In this document: one piece after another, positions 1 through 11,284 of the stretch
How the letters are laid out: each line of letters starts with the position of its first letter
How positions within the stretch are numbered: the stretch's first letter is position 1
Assembly: GCA_009741485.1 (NCBI GenBank)
Contig: CM019229.1
Coordinates: 4,474,665-4,538,664 of the forward strand
From: Malurus cyaneus samueli
Taxonomy: Eukaryota; Chordata; Aves; Passeriformes; Maluridae
Direction: 5' to 3'
DNA: 64,000 bases
The notes under the pieces: model-generated
The model's database searches: none
What the model was told of the DNA's origin: nothing
The model's input: the letters and a program-made list of their open reading frames with translations, nothing else
Translations under genes and position numbers: made by a program

Positions 1-544
1 TGGCTGTGAGAAAGTGAAGTGAAATGAGTCTTGGGTGAAGAGAAACAGCTCCGTTCTGGAAAAGCCAGACAGGCTTTTAGTCAGATGAGGCTCTCCCCAA
101 GGATGTGTGAGTAGTTATCTGTGTTACGGGTTTGGAAGTGCCATTTCCACGCTGAGCTCTGAAGGAGGGAAGGCAGAAATCCACAGATGCTGGTGTGGAT
201 ATTCCTGCAGCCCTCCACAGTGCACAGCAGGCATTCAGTGCCACGGTACCAGGTGTGTTTGACACCACTCTGCTCTGAAAAAAAAAATAAAAAAAAACCC
301 ACTCCAAACCTCCTTTTTCTCCCAAACCATCACATTTGATCGAAGTCCCCTGACAGCTCTGCAAAAGAGCCCGGAGCAGAACCTTGTGTCTTTGCTTTCC
401 ACCCTGCTCCTTCCCAGCTGACTCATTCAGGAGCTGCATTGGCTTCTGGAAAAGAATCCATCAGCTCAGCCCTGCTTGCACTGAACCCCTCCAGAGCAGG
501 CAGGTAACAGGTTCCCCATAAACAAAAGGCAGTGGTTGGGCCTG

Positions 545-715
545 CATTAGCTGCATAAAGGGTAATAAATGAATAAATGGGTTAATTATACCCACCACAG
601 AATTTAATTAGACCGTCTCTGTTCACTCTGCTTCAGCCAGGATCTCAATTATAAATCTTTATTTTCAAGGTTTCACAGCTTGGACATAAAAATTTGCTCT
701 GGGCTTAAACATGAC
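545..715. promoter_or_regulatory. Candidate conserved non-coding element
   Basis: AT-rich unique block with repeated homeodomain cores (TTAATTA near 582, TTAATTAG near 604, AATTATAAA near 648) inside sequence of otherwise mixed composition. There is no repeat similarity and no open frame of note. The call rests on composition and motif density only; conservation was not measured. Confidence 0.3.
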
Positions 716-1199
716 ACACAAGGTCTTCTGTTCAGGGACTGCTCCGGTTTTTTTTTAACCGATCTTTCTCAAAAAGGTCAGGTTGGGAGACCAGATGGCT
801 GGAGGGGAAGGTAATGAAGACGCAGGGCTTTTCTGAAAGAGGTGGCTGGATGAGATTGCGGGCACTTAACGGAGCTGAGACATTATTAAAGGCTGCTGGG
901 TGAAACCACGCTCGGCTCTCTCGGATCCCAGACAAACAGGAGCTGCAGAACGCGGCTGGGGCTCCTGCTGAGTGGCATCCCCGCTCCCCATCAGCAGAGA
1001 TCAAGCACTGCAGGGGCTGGGGAGAGGCACCCCCGGTCCCCCCGGGGCAGGGCGAGCTCACACACCTGGCTGCTGCACAGGGAATGTGCTCCGGGGCTCT
1101 CAGGTGTGTGCGTGCTGCTCCCCCTGCCCGTGCAGCAATCACCCCTCTGCCTCCTCCTCCTCCTCCTCTAAGGAGACCATCTGGCTGACCTGGAGTAGC

Positions 1200-1385
1200 T
1201 GGAAAAACTCTAGGCAGACGAGAAATGATTCCACTTTTGAAATTGTTATGATTTTGAAGGTAATTTAGGACCCACCTTTTGCTTTCTGGAGTCGACGGTA
1301 TTGAAATCCAGTACTTCTGTCTGGTTAAATGCGCTCTGAAATATTCGGATCATTTTAAAATGTCAATAGTGTTACAGGAAAAAGC
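1200..1385. promoter_or_regulatory. Candidate conserved non-coding element
   Basis: Unique AT-rich block that retains isolated CpGs (GTCGACGG near 1294, ATTCGGAT near 1342) in a CpG-depleted neighbourhood, which suggests slow decay or lack of methylation. No repeat or coding signature is seen. Function is inferred weakly from composition. Confidence 0.27.
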
Positions 1386-1914
1386 AGAAAACTTGTTTAC
1401 CAGCAGCAGCAGCAGCATCTCCACTCTTAGGTCACACCCTCATCCAATCTGAGGTATGTTATTCCATATTCCCTCATTGAGTTAATTGGTTAATTTGCTT
1501 TCCATGCCCTGTGCCAACCCTCCACATCCCTCTGAAAGAAAACAGGGATTGTCAGCAGGGCCCAGCTCAGCGAGGATTTCTCCAGGCAGTCCCACTGGCC
1601 ATTCAGACCACTGGTCATCCCCTCTGTGAGCTCAACATGAATTTTTAGGAGCACTGCAGGTGTCTGTTCATTTTCTGCAATGATCACCCTGGCACATTCG
1701 AATTTTGACAATATTTTCTCCATATCTCTTCCCCTAAATCCCCAAAAATGCTGTTCTGCACCTCCTACCTGTCCTAAACGCTCACCTGGTAAACCAGAAC
1801 AAATCTATTGAGCAAAGCAGACCCCAGGACTGCTGCTGACATCTTTAACCAGATCACAATGGTTGATATTGTCTGGTGGGCTCACCAGAGACATTAACCC
1901 TTTAGGAACACTGG

Positions 1915-2075
1915 CTAACACTGATCCATGCCAAACTCCTGCTAAGGAGGCTTTGATATATGGCACACATTACCGGTAATAATGAAAAAGATATATGGGA
2001 AGGATTAATCAAATCATAAATTTCTTAAATCTCTATGGCGGCCCATAAATCAAAATTGGCTGGATGTTACTGGCC
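1915..2075. promoter_or_regulatory. Candidate regulatory block with 12-bp palindrome
   Basis: AT-rich unique sequence centred on the perfect palindrome ATTACCGGTAAT (1969-1980), which places two ATTA/TAAT homeodomain half-sites around CCGG. A further GGATTAATC lies near 2003. No repeats and no coding potential. Dimeric homeodomain binding is an inference. Confidence 0.32.
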
Positions 2076-3335
2076 CTTTCTCACTGTGTAATAGGAAGTA
2101 GAGATGACCTGTGCATACAGAGCAATGGATTTTTTTTTTTTGGTGGCCAGTTGGGAAACTATGGTTACATGATTAAATACCTTGTCTATAAGGACGAAAA
2201 ATACGTTTGTATGTATCAAGCATCACTATTGAAAATGGATGCACTTCTTGGAAGGTGAAATGGGTCTGTCCCCACACCAAGAGTTAAACCAGATCCTGAA
2301 CAGCTTCTGGATGAGGCTGGGCACTGCTCAGCTCAGATCAACTTGAATTTCATGAGGCAGAGACCTTTCCCAAGCACTGATGACTGTCCTAGGCAGACCT
2401 TCCAGCCATCCTGATTTTTTGGGGTGGGTTTTGCCCTATTTTGTGCGCAAAGCAGCTGGAAACCCTGGGTCAGAACAGTGAAGTCCCTTCACTGCTGAGG
2501 TTCAGCTGGATCTCAAAAAGGTCCTGCTCCATCTGGGCTGATTCACAAGAAATACACGATGAAGGCAGCAGAGTATCAGTCTTATCCTTATTTCCAGTAA
2601 CAACTATCACTTGGAATCATCCCTTTAGCCCAAGCCCTCACCCAGCTCAGTCTGGCCCTTGTTTCCAGCCCCCTTGGAGGAACAATTCCCAGCTCCTGCA
2701 GCCATCACCCCTCTGTGTTTCATGTGGGGCTCTCTCTCTCACACAAGCCCTGTCTAATGCCAGTCCTCCTCTTAGGAACTGGATTTACAGTCTTGCCACC
2801 AGCCAGGTTCCCTGGCTTTTGGACATCTCAGATGTTTTGGTGTGAGGTCTCCACAAAATAAGAGTGATAACGTGCTCAGGGTGAGCTGCCCCACAGCCCA
2901 AACATCAATTTGTGTTTACCAGAGGGAGCAGCAGGCTTCAGAGGTTGGATTTCTTTCTGGCTGTCCACAAGAGACATGAAACAAGGAGATGAAACCCCAG
3001 GAATAAGCACCTATAAATAAAACTGACTATTTAAATCCACCAAAGCCAGGACATTCGTTATGAAACCCCCTCCAACACCAGCACAGCAGTGTTTCTGATT
3101 TTGTTTACAGCTGCACAGGACAACAGAACATCAACCTTCACTTTGAACGTGGCTGTTGCTCTGCCAGGGTGCGAGGAGCCTAGTCACTAATTATCAAAGC
3201 CCTGCCTTGACCGAGGGACTGCAGCTGTGGTTTATTCTTTCCCTTCTCCAGAGGAAAACAAAACCACTCACGGAGCAAGCCCATCTACTTAAAAACCCCT
3301 GACAAAGCTGAACATGAGCCTAAGTGGGAGGGGTT

Positions 3336-3374
3336 TAAAAAAAAAAAAAAAAAAGAAAAAAGAAAGAAAAAAAA
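3336..3374. repeat. A-rich simple repeat
   Basis: Run of 18 A followed by A-rich sequence with scattered G (aaagaaaaaagaaag type). It lies about 110 bp left of the CpG island. It could be the tail of an old retroposed sequence, but no body is recognisable beside it. Confidence 0.85.
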
Positions 3375-3482
3375 TGAAAACCGTGAGATGCTCTTTATGT
3401 GGCGCCAGGAACGGGGGATGCAGCAGGAATTTTCAGGCAGTGCTGGCAGTGGATGCCCTCTGTTGGCATCTCTCAGAAACAT

Positions 3483-4080
3483 GATCCGAGCGCGCAGGCT
3501 GGCAGCTCGCAGCCGGGGAATTTACGCGCTGGTTTATTTATCCCGTGGCCTCTCGGAACAGCTCTCGGTGCCGGGGCTAATCCCCGATGTCACCGCAAAC
3601 AGCATCCCCTGCCCGGTCAGCCCCTCCGCAGGGAATATTTGCACAGAAATCGCGCTCGGAGCTCCGCAAACAGCGCGGAGCTGCCCGGCCCTGCCCCGAG
3701 CTGCGGGGGATGCCATCCATGATCACATGATGCCCGATGCTCCATCCTGATGCTCATCCACTGATGCTCCATCCAGTGATGCTCCATCACTGATGCTCCA
3801 TCACATGTGCTCATCAGTGCCATCCTGATGCTCCATCCTGATGCTCCATCCAGTGATGCTCCATCCATTGATGCTCCATCCACTGATGCTCCATCCAGTG
3901 ATGCTCCATCCACTGATGCTCCATCCATTGATGCTCCATCCATCCCTGCTCTGTGCGGGATCAGCGCTGCCAGCGGCTCCGGAGAGCGAGAGGAGCGAGA
4001 GGAGCCAAAGGGCGGGGAGAGGGCAGGAGGCACAGCCAGGAGCTCGCAGCACGCAGGAATAGAGTTTGCAGGCGGTCAGT
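3483..4080. promoter_or_regulatory. CpG island (interrupted), possible promoter
   Basis: Counting by eye, 3483-3715 holds about 24 CpG in about 235 bp at roughly 63% GC, giving an observed/expected ratio near 1. That meets the usual CpG-island criteria. A second CpG-rich arm, about 3955-4080, has about 10 CpG in 130 bp and contains an Sp1-type GC box, GGGCGGGG at 4010-4017. The two arms are separated by the 15-bp minisatellite at 3736-3944, which contains almost no CpG. The island is exceptional in this CpG-poor window and is the best candidate for a transcription start or an unmethylated enhancer. No TATA box or exon with a convincing splice donor can be assigned, so direction is unknown. 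It could be an orphan CpG island rather than a gene promoter. Confidence 0.55.
3736..3944. repeat. 15-bp minisatellite inside CpG island
   Basis: Tandem units of GATGCTCCATCCAGT with the last three bases varying among AGT, ATT and ACT. The right half (about 3841-3944) is seven near-perfect 15-bp units; the left half has degenerate 12-16 bp variants. Because the unit is a multiple of three, one + frame reads as DAPSS/DAPST/DAPSI pentapeptide repeats and stays open through the array. The opposite strand also stays open (GWSIS/DGAS-type repeats). Openness on both strands indicates repeat expansion rather than selection for protein. Confidence 0.9.
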
Positions 4081-4108
4081 GCCCCTCTAAAGCCCTTGAA
4101 TCACAGGT

Positions 4109-4112
<4 letters not shown>

Positions 4113-4139
<27 letters not shown>

Positions 4140-4323
4140 CAAAAACAAACAAAAAACCAAAAACAACAAAAAACAAACAAACAAACCAAAAAAAACAAAC
4201 AAAACAAAAAAACACAAAACCCGACCAAACAAAACCAAAACAAACACAAACAAAAAAAACAAAAACAAAAAAACCCAACACAAACAAAACAAAACGAAAA
4301 ACCAAACAAACAAAGAAACCACC

Positions 4324-4354
<31 letters not shown>

Positions 4355-4424
4355 AAACCCAACAAAACTAACAAAAAACCACAAAAAATAAAACACCAAG
4401 AAAAAACAAACCCAAAACCCAAAC
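4113..4424. repeat. A/AAAC-rich low-complexity tract
   Basis: About 310 bp composed almost entirely of A and C. It starts with an uninterrupted A run of about 26 (4113-4139), continues as AAAC/AAAAAC-type degenerate repeats, and includes a second long A run (4325-4351). Thymine and guanine are nearly absent from the + strand. Long open frames on both strands across this tract (K/N/Q-rich or F/C/L-rich) are artefacts of composition. The tract borders the CpG island on its right side. Confidence 0.9.
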
Positions 4425-4537
4425 ATGCACCATCGCCTCTCCTGGTTCTTGCTGCTGCCACACAGGAGAACAGGTTGGGAAACTGCTGAGCAAGAGGAGG
4501 CTGGATAAATGAACAATTTTCAGGGAGAACTCGTGGC

Positions 4538-4722
4538 CCCAGGATCACGGGACATCCTGAGTGGGAAGGGACACACGAGAGTGACCAAACCCAAATCCTG
4601 TCCCTGCACAGGACAGGCCAACAGTCCCACCCTGTACCTGAGCACTGTCCAAATGCTCTTTGAGCTCTGCCAGACCTGGGCTGTGATCATTCCTGGGATG
4701 AACCAGCTCAGTGCATTTAGAG
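4538..4722 (-). mobile_element. CR1 LINE fragment, 3' region
   Basis: Resembles the minus-strand reading of an avian CR1 3' region of the CR1-E type. The order is a CACGGGACATCCTGAG block, a 'cctgcacaggacaggccaacagtc'-like block and a 'gagcactgtccaaatgctctttgagctc'-like block, in family order. Divergence is high. Only the 3' portion remains, as is usual for CR1. No coding capacity. Confidence 0.7.
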
Positions 4723-5639
4723 GTCACCAGGACACGTTCAAAGGACAGACACTGCTCCTCGGAGAAAGTTTGGGCATGGAAAGGTGTTCTGGAGGGCTCA
4801 GTTCCCTGTGCAGCACCAAACTGTGGCACAAAACCCCCCTGGGACCCCCTGCCCTGCCTCAGACCCCCCCATGGTTTGCAGCACTGCTGATTTTACCTTC
4901 TCTGCTGCCCCCCTGCCCACCCAGCCCCCCCTGAGGTGCCCTGGTCACCATCCAGGGGTGCAAATGGCTCTTCTGGCCCCAAAATCCAGGTGTCACTGGG
5001 CTGATTCTCCCTCAGGGCCGGGAATTGAGGAGCTGCTGGGGCTCTCAGCCCATCCCACTGCTCCCGAGCAAGGACAGCTGTGACAAACACACAGCACTGG
5101 GGAGGTTAGGGGGGCAGGAAGGTCCAACATCCAGCCAGGATACCACAGGAGCAGCAGGACCATAAGAAACATAAAATCTGCCCCAAAAGCCATCAATCTG
5201 GGCTTCATCAGCAGATGATGGCTGTAATTCAGTCTGCCTTGAGGAAGGAGAACAGTTATAGCCAAGAATTGTTCTCAGAACACAGCATGGCCAAGTTCTG
5301 GAAGGGTCAGGAGTGGCTTTGGAAGTGCTGGGGCTCTGGGCACCACTGAATTTGGGGGTCCCACCATTGTCATCAGTGATATCACTCACTGATATTCACC
5401 CCACCATCAGGGGAAGGTTTTCAAGGTGTAGGTGTTGAAAATCCCTTTCTCCCAGGAGCTGGGAGCGAGGATCTTTCATTCTGGGATTAGAGGTGCTGTC
5501 TCCATTTTGCCTTAAAAACTGCTAAAAGCAAAAGGCACAGGGAGAGCACCATCTCTAAAAGTGCCTTTCATGGCAGCACGAAGTTGTGATGGCACTGTTC
5601 ACCCCATCCTCAACAGTTGTCTTTAAAATAAAGACAATA

Positions 5640-6120
5640 AAGAACAAAACACAACAATTTCAGTGAATCATTTGTGGCTATTTTATTGCCAAGGAAAGCA
5701 AAAGCAAACTCTGAAGCAGAGGAAATCATAAACAATAAATGATCATTACTCCAGTTACGGCCTCCTCTGTACTTCTCTCCGAGGACACTTTGTAACAGAG
5801 ATTATATATGGTAAGAGTGGATTTACCCTTGGAGGGGATCTAAGTACCTCTTCCCTAAAATGAGTTGTAATCTTGTTTTAATGGTAGATAAAAAACAAGG
5901 CACAGACATGGCTCGTCTATTTGTAAGCAGGGAGAAAGTTGTAAATCCTATTTTGGTATTTTAAGGATAACCTAAATAGCTGATAATCAGAAACATGAAT
6001 AATCTTAAGTGAATCCCCATGAATCCAGTGCAAAACTGAATTCACTTATTCAAAAGAAACCACAGCAAGATATACATTAAGAAAGGCACATCAAAGTATA
6101 TAAAAATACTTATATCTGAT
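5640..6120. promoter_or_regulatory. Candidate conserved non-coding block
   Basis: About 480 bp of AT-rich unique sequence without repeat similarity or sizeable open frames. It includes AACAATAAATGATCATTA (near 5730), TGATAATCAG (near 5982) and several TAAT-type cores. It begins just after two close AATAAA hexamers (about 5627-5640), which would be polyadenylation signals if anything upstream were transcribed, but there is no other sign of a transcript end. Confidence 0.33.
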
Positions 6121-6261
6121 TAAAACCACACTGTCCTGCCCTGTGACAGGAATTTAGGTAGTGTCCCAACTGTAAGACAAAATTCTAACCAATTCAGTGT
6201 TTACTGGATAAATTCTCTGTGTTGTGAATTATAAAAGCATCTGATATCACCTTAAAATAGA

Positions 6262-6413
6262 ATAAAAGAATGGTTTAGATTGGAAAAGATCGACTCATCC
6301 AACCCCCTGCCGTGGGCAGGCACATCTTCCACTATCCCAGGTTGTTCCAAATCCCATCCAAACTGGCCTTGGACACTTCCCGGGATCCAGGGGCAGCCAC
6401 AGCCTCTCTGGGA
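6262..6413 (-). mobile_element. CR1 LINE fragment, 3' end
   Basis: Reads as the reverse complement of the CR1 3' end: 'agaatggtttagattggaaaag', a block containing CCCCCTGCCGTGGGCAGGCA, then GGCCTTGGACACTTCC and GGGGCAGCCACAGCCTCTCT. Homology ends abruptly at 'ctctctggg', so only the terminal 150 bp is kept. Confidence 0.9.
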
Positions 6414-7239
6414 AATTCTCAGAGCATTTTAAGAGTTCTTCATTTAGTCAGTCAATTTTCCCAGCAATTCTTCCAGTTTCACCACAGTTTAATAGTGACT
6501 GAAACTCTGTTTCAAATGAGCCCAGACAACCTCACTTTTATGTACAGAAGCCTTCCAGCTCTCCAAATAGATTTTAATTTAGTTAATTCTTAAAGAGCGC
6601 CTTGAAACTTGAGCAGCCATTAAAGAAGTTATTGTTCTTTTTTCTTTCTTAACAACCTTTACCGAGGTGCCTCTCGACAGACAGAGGACTAATTCTCCAA
6701 TTAACAGAAATATTCTTTTTCTGCATATCAGCTCCCATTGCAGCAGGAGCTGACCTTGCTGTGCTGTACCTGGAGCATCTCCCCAGCCACAAATCCCGTG
6801 CAGAGGGGAGAAGATGCTGGAATTGTCTCTCACAGATGCTCAGCACTTGTCATTTCAAACGTTTAAGGAATCACCCAAGCTTTACAGCAACAAGAGGGAA
6901 CACGAGTAACAAACACCTTCCACAGCCTGATTGCCTGTCCTCAGTCTGGTTTGCTTTGAAGTCTTGAATGTGTTTATAGGCAAAACTGCTTTTACTAAGC
7001 ATAATATATATCTCACTTCTTTTGACTGAATTATAAATTTTTCCCACCGTTTAAAATAAAAAAAAAAAAAAAAAAAAAGCAGCTTGATTTTTTATCATAT
7101 GGATCTGATAACACATTCCTACATTTTTGCTAAATTTCCTGGAAGGTTTATTTTTTTTTTTTTTGCTATAAAACTCACTCTTTCTAAATTTCCTATGCTG
7201 GTTATTATTTTTTTTCCCCTGCGTTGAAGTTGTTGTGCA

Positions 7240-7690
7240 TTGACCAAATGGTTTCTGGCTTTACAATCTGTCACCAGTGCTACATTTACAGCTTGCAATT
7301 AAGAGCTTAAATTAAATATTTTGCAGAAGGATGCACGTTCCAATAACTAATCCTGATATATTTTCTGAAATATAACAAAAAGAAGATAAGAGTATTGAAA
7401 AGCAAACCAAGATTGAAGTTAGAAAAATGCCCTTTAGGGCCTGGATAAATATTCAGAGTGTTTTCTAGCCACGGATGTTATCACTTTTGATACCGAGGTT
7501 GCCCTTGGGTGACAGAAGGCAGAATCTTCCCTGGATTTCCATAAATGAGACTGAAAGTCTTCTTTGGCAGAGCTGGGCTGATATTCACGGCAAGCATCCC
7601 GGATATTTTTAAAATGGCATGTTTTTGATGACTTAGCATATGTTAGCATGGCATACATTAGCAGCGCTCCAAGGCATTTCCTTCGTCAGC
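7240..7690. promoter_or_regulatory. Candidate conserved non-coding block
   Basis: Unique sequence of mixed AT content with no repeats. It contains TGCATTGACCAAATGG (near 7236), GCAATTAAGAGCTTAAATTAAAT (near 7295), a TTGATACCGAGGTTGCC segment (near 7487) and ATCGCCTTAATTACTGC (near 7699). Isolated CpGs persist. The texture is typical of vertebrate conserved enhancers, but conservation was not measured. Confidence 0.33.
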
Positions 7691-10177
7691 GCAGATATCA
7701 TCGCCTTAATTACTGCAGGAACCCCCATGCTCTGCTCTCTTCCCCTTACAGGGGCTCTGAGCTGGCCCAGAGGTTCCTCCTGTGCCCATCTGCTCTCAGG
7801 TGATGGCAGGGTCTGCGTGATGCTCGCTCACCCTGTGCTGTGAGGGGAGCGGGTCCCCACAGCCACCAAAGTGTCACCACCCTGGAGTGGCTGTAACACC
7901 CACTGTGGGTTTGGTGGCGAGTGCCAGCAGCTGGCACCAGGATTTAGGGACAGAGCAGGCTGCTGGGTGACTGGAGGTGGAAAATGCCACCAGGAGGGGC
8001 ATCCCAAGATGGGCAAAGCTGGCATCCCTGACACAGCCTGGCTGGGAGGGACAGGGACACGGCGCTGTCCTGGAGCCCCGTGCTCTGCTGTGGCCTGAGC
8101 AGATGTCACCCAAACCGGGCTCCTTCCCATGCTCTGGCCATGGCAGCAGGGCTTGGCAGCCTCCCAAGGACACGGACAAAGGGAGGCTGCCTGGCTGCAA
8201 CCATTCCACACTCACTGTGCGTGCAGCGTTCTCCTCTGCCCGGTTCCTGGCACAGGGCTCATGAGCAGGGGATGCTGAGCTCTGTCTATGCCCCTCTCCT
8301 TGGCTCCTGCCCATCTCCCAGCAGTTATTCTGTGCTCCTGTTGCTCCATTCACAGGGTTTCTGCGCAGGAAAATCCAGTTTTTCCCTGCAGACACCCAGC
8401 CCAGAGGGGCTCCAGGCTGCACCAGCCCAAAGCTCCTCTGCTCACACCTTGGGGCTCCATTTGGGATGGCCCCACAGGACTTTTCCCTGCTGTCTGCTGC
8501 TCTCTGCTGGAGATGCTGCTTTCAGGCTAGCTGCCAGGCTGTTGAATGCCTTCTCCTGACCCAGAAAACCAGGTGCTGGAAGATGTCTTTCCTTAAAATT
8601 AAAAAACAAGACACCTAAAACCAGCAGATGAACCCATAGGCAGAGGTTCTTCCTTGTCTGCTCCAATCTCCCCCTGGTGCTGCAGAGCAGCAGCTGGGAC
8701 ACTGGCAGGGGTGAGGGCTCACAGCCCAACCCTGAAGGTTGTCACTCTGTCACCTCCCAGGTGACCACAGCTCTGGCACTGCTCCTTCCTACCAGGCCTG
8801 CATGAGCAGCAGGAGACATTTAACCGAAGGGAAATCATTAAATCAGACATTTTCCAGTCCATCTTCAGTGCAGCAGAGGATGCTGTGGCCATGCAGGGCA
8901 GTTTCCAGTGATGCAGATCCTGGGTACATCCTGAGCTTTATTTACATCCTCAGGGAACTCTGTCAGTTTGTTCTCCCGGGTCTCCTCTGAGCTGCCCTTC
9001 CCAGGCCCTGCCTTTGGCTAAAGCTTTCAGCCCAATCCAACTCCCAGCCATAAAAGAAATTGCCATGAACTTCTCCCTCCAAAACTGGCTCTATAAACAA
9101 GCTTTGCATTACCCAAAAAAAAAAATTTCCACTTTCCTTCTTTATCCAGACTGTTTTTATTTTTTTTTTCCCTTGTGAGTAATCTCTCCCATCTCTCATC
9201 ATTCCTGTTGCTTCCCCCTGATTTCTGTGCCATTCTCCCACCTCTTCCTTCCCATGTGGTAACTCCTCCTGCCATGAAGCTCTGCTGTGACATGCCCAGT
9301 TCCTGGGATTAATGATATCTCCTGCATCATTTTACACAAACTGGGATGGTGTTTTTCATTTCTGTACCAGCTTGAATATCACTGACTCAGGTTCACTTTG
9401 TGGAACAAAATAAACCTCAGATCTTTTTCTGCTCAACTGCAGCCTAAGCTCACCTGTGCACTCCATCAGCCCAGGGCATATTACTTTCTGTCTGTCCCAG
9501 ATGAATCCCAACCTCTTATTTTTTCAATCCATTTCTTCAGTTTGTCTCAGAGGTGGTTAAAGAAGGATGTCCTTGACAAATCCATGGTCACCAAGGTTCT
9601 TGTCCTTGGCATCTTGAAGATAACTGTAAATAATGCATTCATATCTTTCCATCAGGGTTTTTCATGAGCTGAAGATAAACTGTCAAGTCTCTAATTCCTC
9701 ATATTCCCAATACTTTATAAAAGTTCAGCTTTTTTTGTGCCTTTTCAATCTTTCAGTGCTCCCAATGATAACCACTAATGACTCTGAGATTGCCATAACC
9801 GGTTCTGCAAGTTATCCATGGCTTAAATTCACCAGGTTTGGAATAATCTCCCCAGGAAGGTTCCCCTCGCTGCCTCTGTCAGTCAGCAGCTGGCTTATCA
9901 CCAGCAACAGAAGGGATTATGTCCCCTGTAAACATTTTATCCTCTTATCTATGGATGTCCATTATCTGTCCATCACTCTGGAGCCCTTGCCCTCCGTGGG
10001 GTTTTTGCAGCACCAAGTTCCATGAGTCAGACTCTTCCTCACACCCAAATTTCTGTGTCATCAGAGCCAGCAGCACAGGATGAGTGGCATCAGTCATGAG
10101 CAGCAATATGGGAATTTTGACTGGATGTGAGGGAAAACATTCCCAAGGGTGGTTGGGTGGAGCTGGGATGAAATTCC

Positions 10178-10308
10178 AGTACTGGAAGAGCTCAAGACCA
10201 GGATGGGTGGGGCTTTGGAACACCTGGTCTAGTGGGAGGTGCCCTGTCCGTGGCAGGGGATGAGATGATCTTTAAAGTCCCTTCCAACCCAAACCATTCC
10301 AGAACTAC
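10178..10308 (+). mobile_element. CR1 LINE fragment, 3' end
   Basis: Plus-strand CR1 3' end: 'ggctttggaacacctggtctagtgggagg', a degenerate 'tgtccgtggcagggg' and the terminal GATGATCTTTAAAGTCCC and CCAACCCAAACCATTCC blocks. The usual terminal ATTCTATG microsatellite is lost. Confidence 0.9.
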
Positions 10309-10337
10309 AACCAGGGTGGTTGAATAGAACTTGGATA

Positions 10338-10460
10338 AAGCTCCAACTCTGGAAATATTCATGGCTTAACTGGGCCAGGCCTGAGCAGCCTGACCCAAGT
10401 CAGACCTTGGGCAGGACTGGGACCTTCAGAGGTTCCTTCAGTCTGTGGTTTTGTGATGCA
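10338..10460 (+). mobile_element. CR1 LINE fragment, second 3' piece
   Basis: Begins about 30 bp after the previous CR1 copy and has the same orientation. It keeps a 'ctggaaatattca' block, a diverged 'ggccaggcctgagcagcctga' block and a worn 3' end (GACCTTCAGAGGTTCC, then TTTTGTGATGCAG). Either a separate older insertion or a duplicate of the 3' end. Confidence 0.6.
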
Positions 10461-11284
10461 GCTTTTTCTGTCCAGCAGTGGTTGAAGGTTCTGCTCCATC
10501 CCTCCTTTTTGGTTTGAGCACATAACCCTCCTGGCCAGCTAAACCATCTTATCAGGGAGGAGATGTGCTTCAGGAAGGTTTAGGAATTGAAAAGTTGGCT
10601 TTATTGTAATAAAAAGGGGAGGGGAGTGGGAAGAAGTAAGAAAGAAATGAAAATCCTGTTTTATTGAAAATTCCAGTCTGGCTGTGACTGCTGGAAGGAA
10701 TCATAGACATCAAAGCTGCCTTCTCCTGAAGTGAAGGCTTTCAGCTTTCTCAACAATAGGAGATCAAAACCCAAATAAGAAGTGATTTTTAAGTATCTGA
10801 ATATCTTCATGGGAAATCCTCCATGAGCTGTTCATCTACTTTTATCTGCAATTACACATTAACATTGCAGACCAGAATATTTTCCAGGTGCAAACAGCAC
10901 AATGTCCAGTCATCCAGCTTTGCTATCACAGCCCCCCATTTTATTTTTTTCTTTCCCTCCTTATCAGCATCATCAGGGCCCTGAGGAGGAGCACAAGGGA
11001 GAGAAATGCCCAGGGAGGGCTGCAAAGGGAGATAATACCCTCCTGTGTGCTTGCCCAGCCTCTCATTGACAGAGCCTCCAAGATGCTCACAGATAGCCTT
11101 GCTGCAGGTCACAGCTCCCTGAGATTTATTCCAGCACCACGGAAAAGTGAGGAGGCTGAGGGCAGAGCAGGGGAGGACTGAAAATGTTGCTGTGGGGAAA
11201 GTGATTATAAAAAGAATTTCTTTTTTAATGCAAAAACCTCGAGCCTGACAAAGGCTCCATCTCTGGGAGAGGCTTTTCACCATC

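Larger units (their letters stand above)
1..3335. other. Gene-free unique sequence
   Basis: No exon, RNA gene or interspersed repeat is recognised here. The open frames are below 140 codons and overlap on both strands. Short low-complexity tracts are an A-rich run (278-297), (CTC)6 (1150-1168), (CAG)5 (1401-1416) and T12 (2130-2141). Three AT-rich blocks that look like candidate regulatory elements are listed separately. The remainder is ordinary CpG-poor vertebrate sequence in which I see nothing specific. Confidence 0.7.
4723..10177. other. Gene-free stretch
   Basis: No gene recognised. It contains one CR1 fragment (6262-6413), two candidate conserved blocks (5640-6120, 7240-7690), the palindrome AGTGATATCACT (5375-5386) and homopolymer tracts (A21 at 7058-7078, T14 at 7151-7164, short A and T runs near 9116-9126 and 9157-9171). 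The part from about 7700 to 9000 is more GC-rich, with overlapping open frames on both strands. None shows a domain, codon bias or splice structure that would support coding. Confidence 0.65.

Noticed and set aside
1150..1416. (CTC)n and (CAG)n as coding homopolymer repeats
   Set aside because: Short tracts in unique sequence without exon features.
3807..4355. 182-codon plus frame with DAPS repeats followed by a Lys-rich tail
   Set aside because: Formed by the 15-bp minisatellite joined to the A/AAAC tract. Composition artefact, mirrored on the minus strand.
5627..5642. Paired AATAAA hexamers as a gene 3' end
   Set aside because: No upstream coding sequence or GT-rich downstream element; AATAAA is frequent in AT-rich DNA.
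9398..9830. Possible old LINE or retropseudogene on the minus strand (catggatttgtcaagga-like phrase)
   Set aside because: One short phrase resembles CR1 ORF2, but flanking blocks do not align in order, and stop density in the best frame is not clearly below chance.
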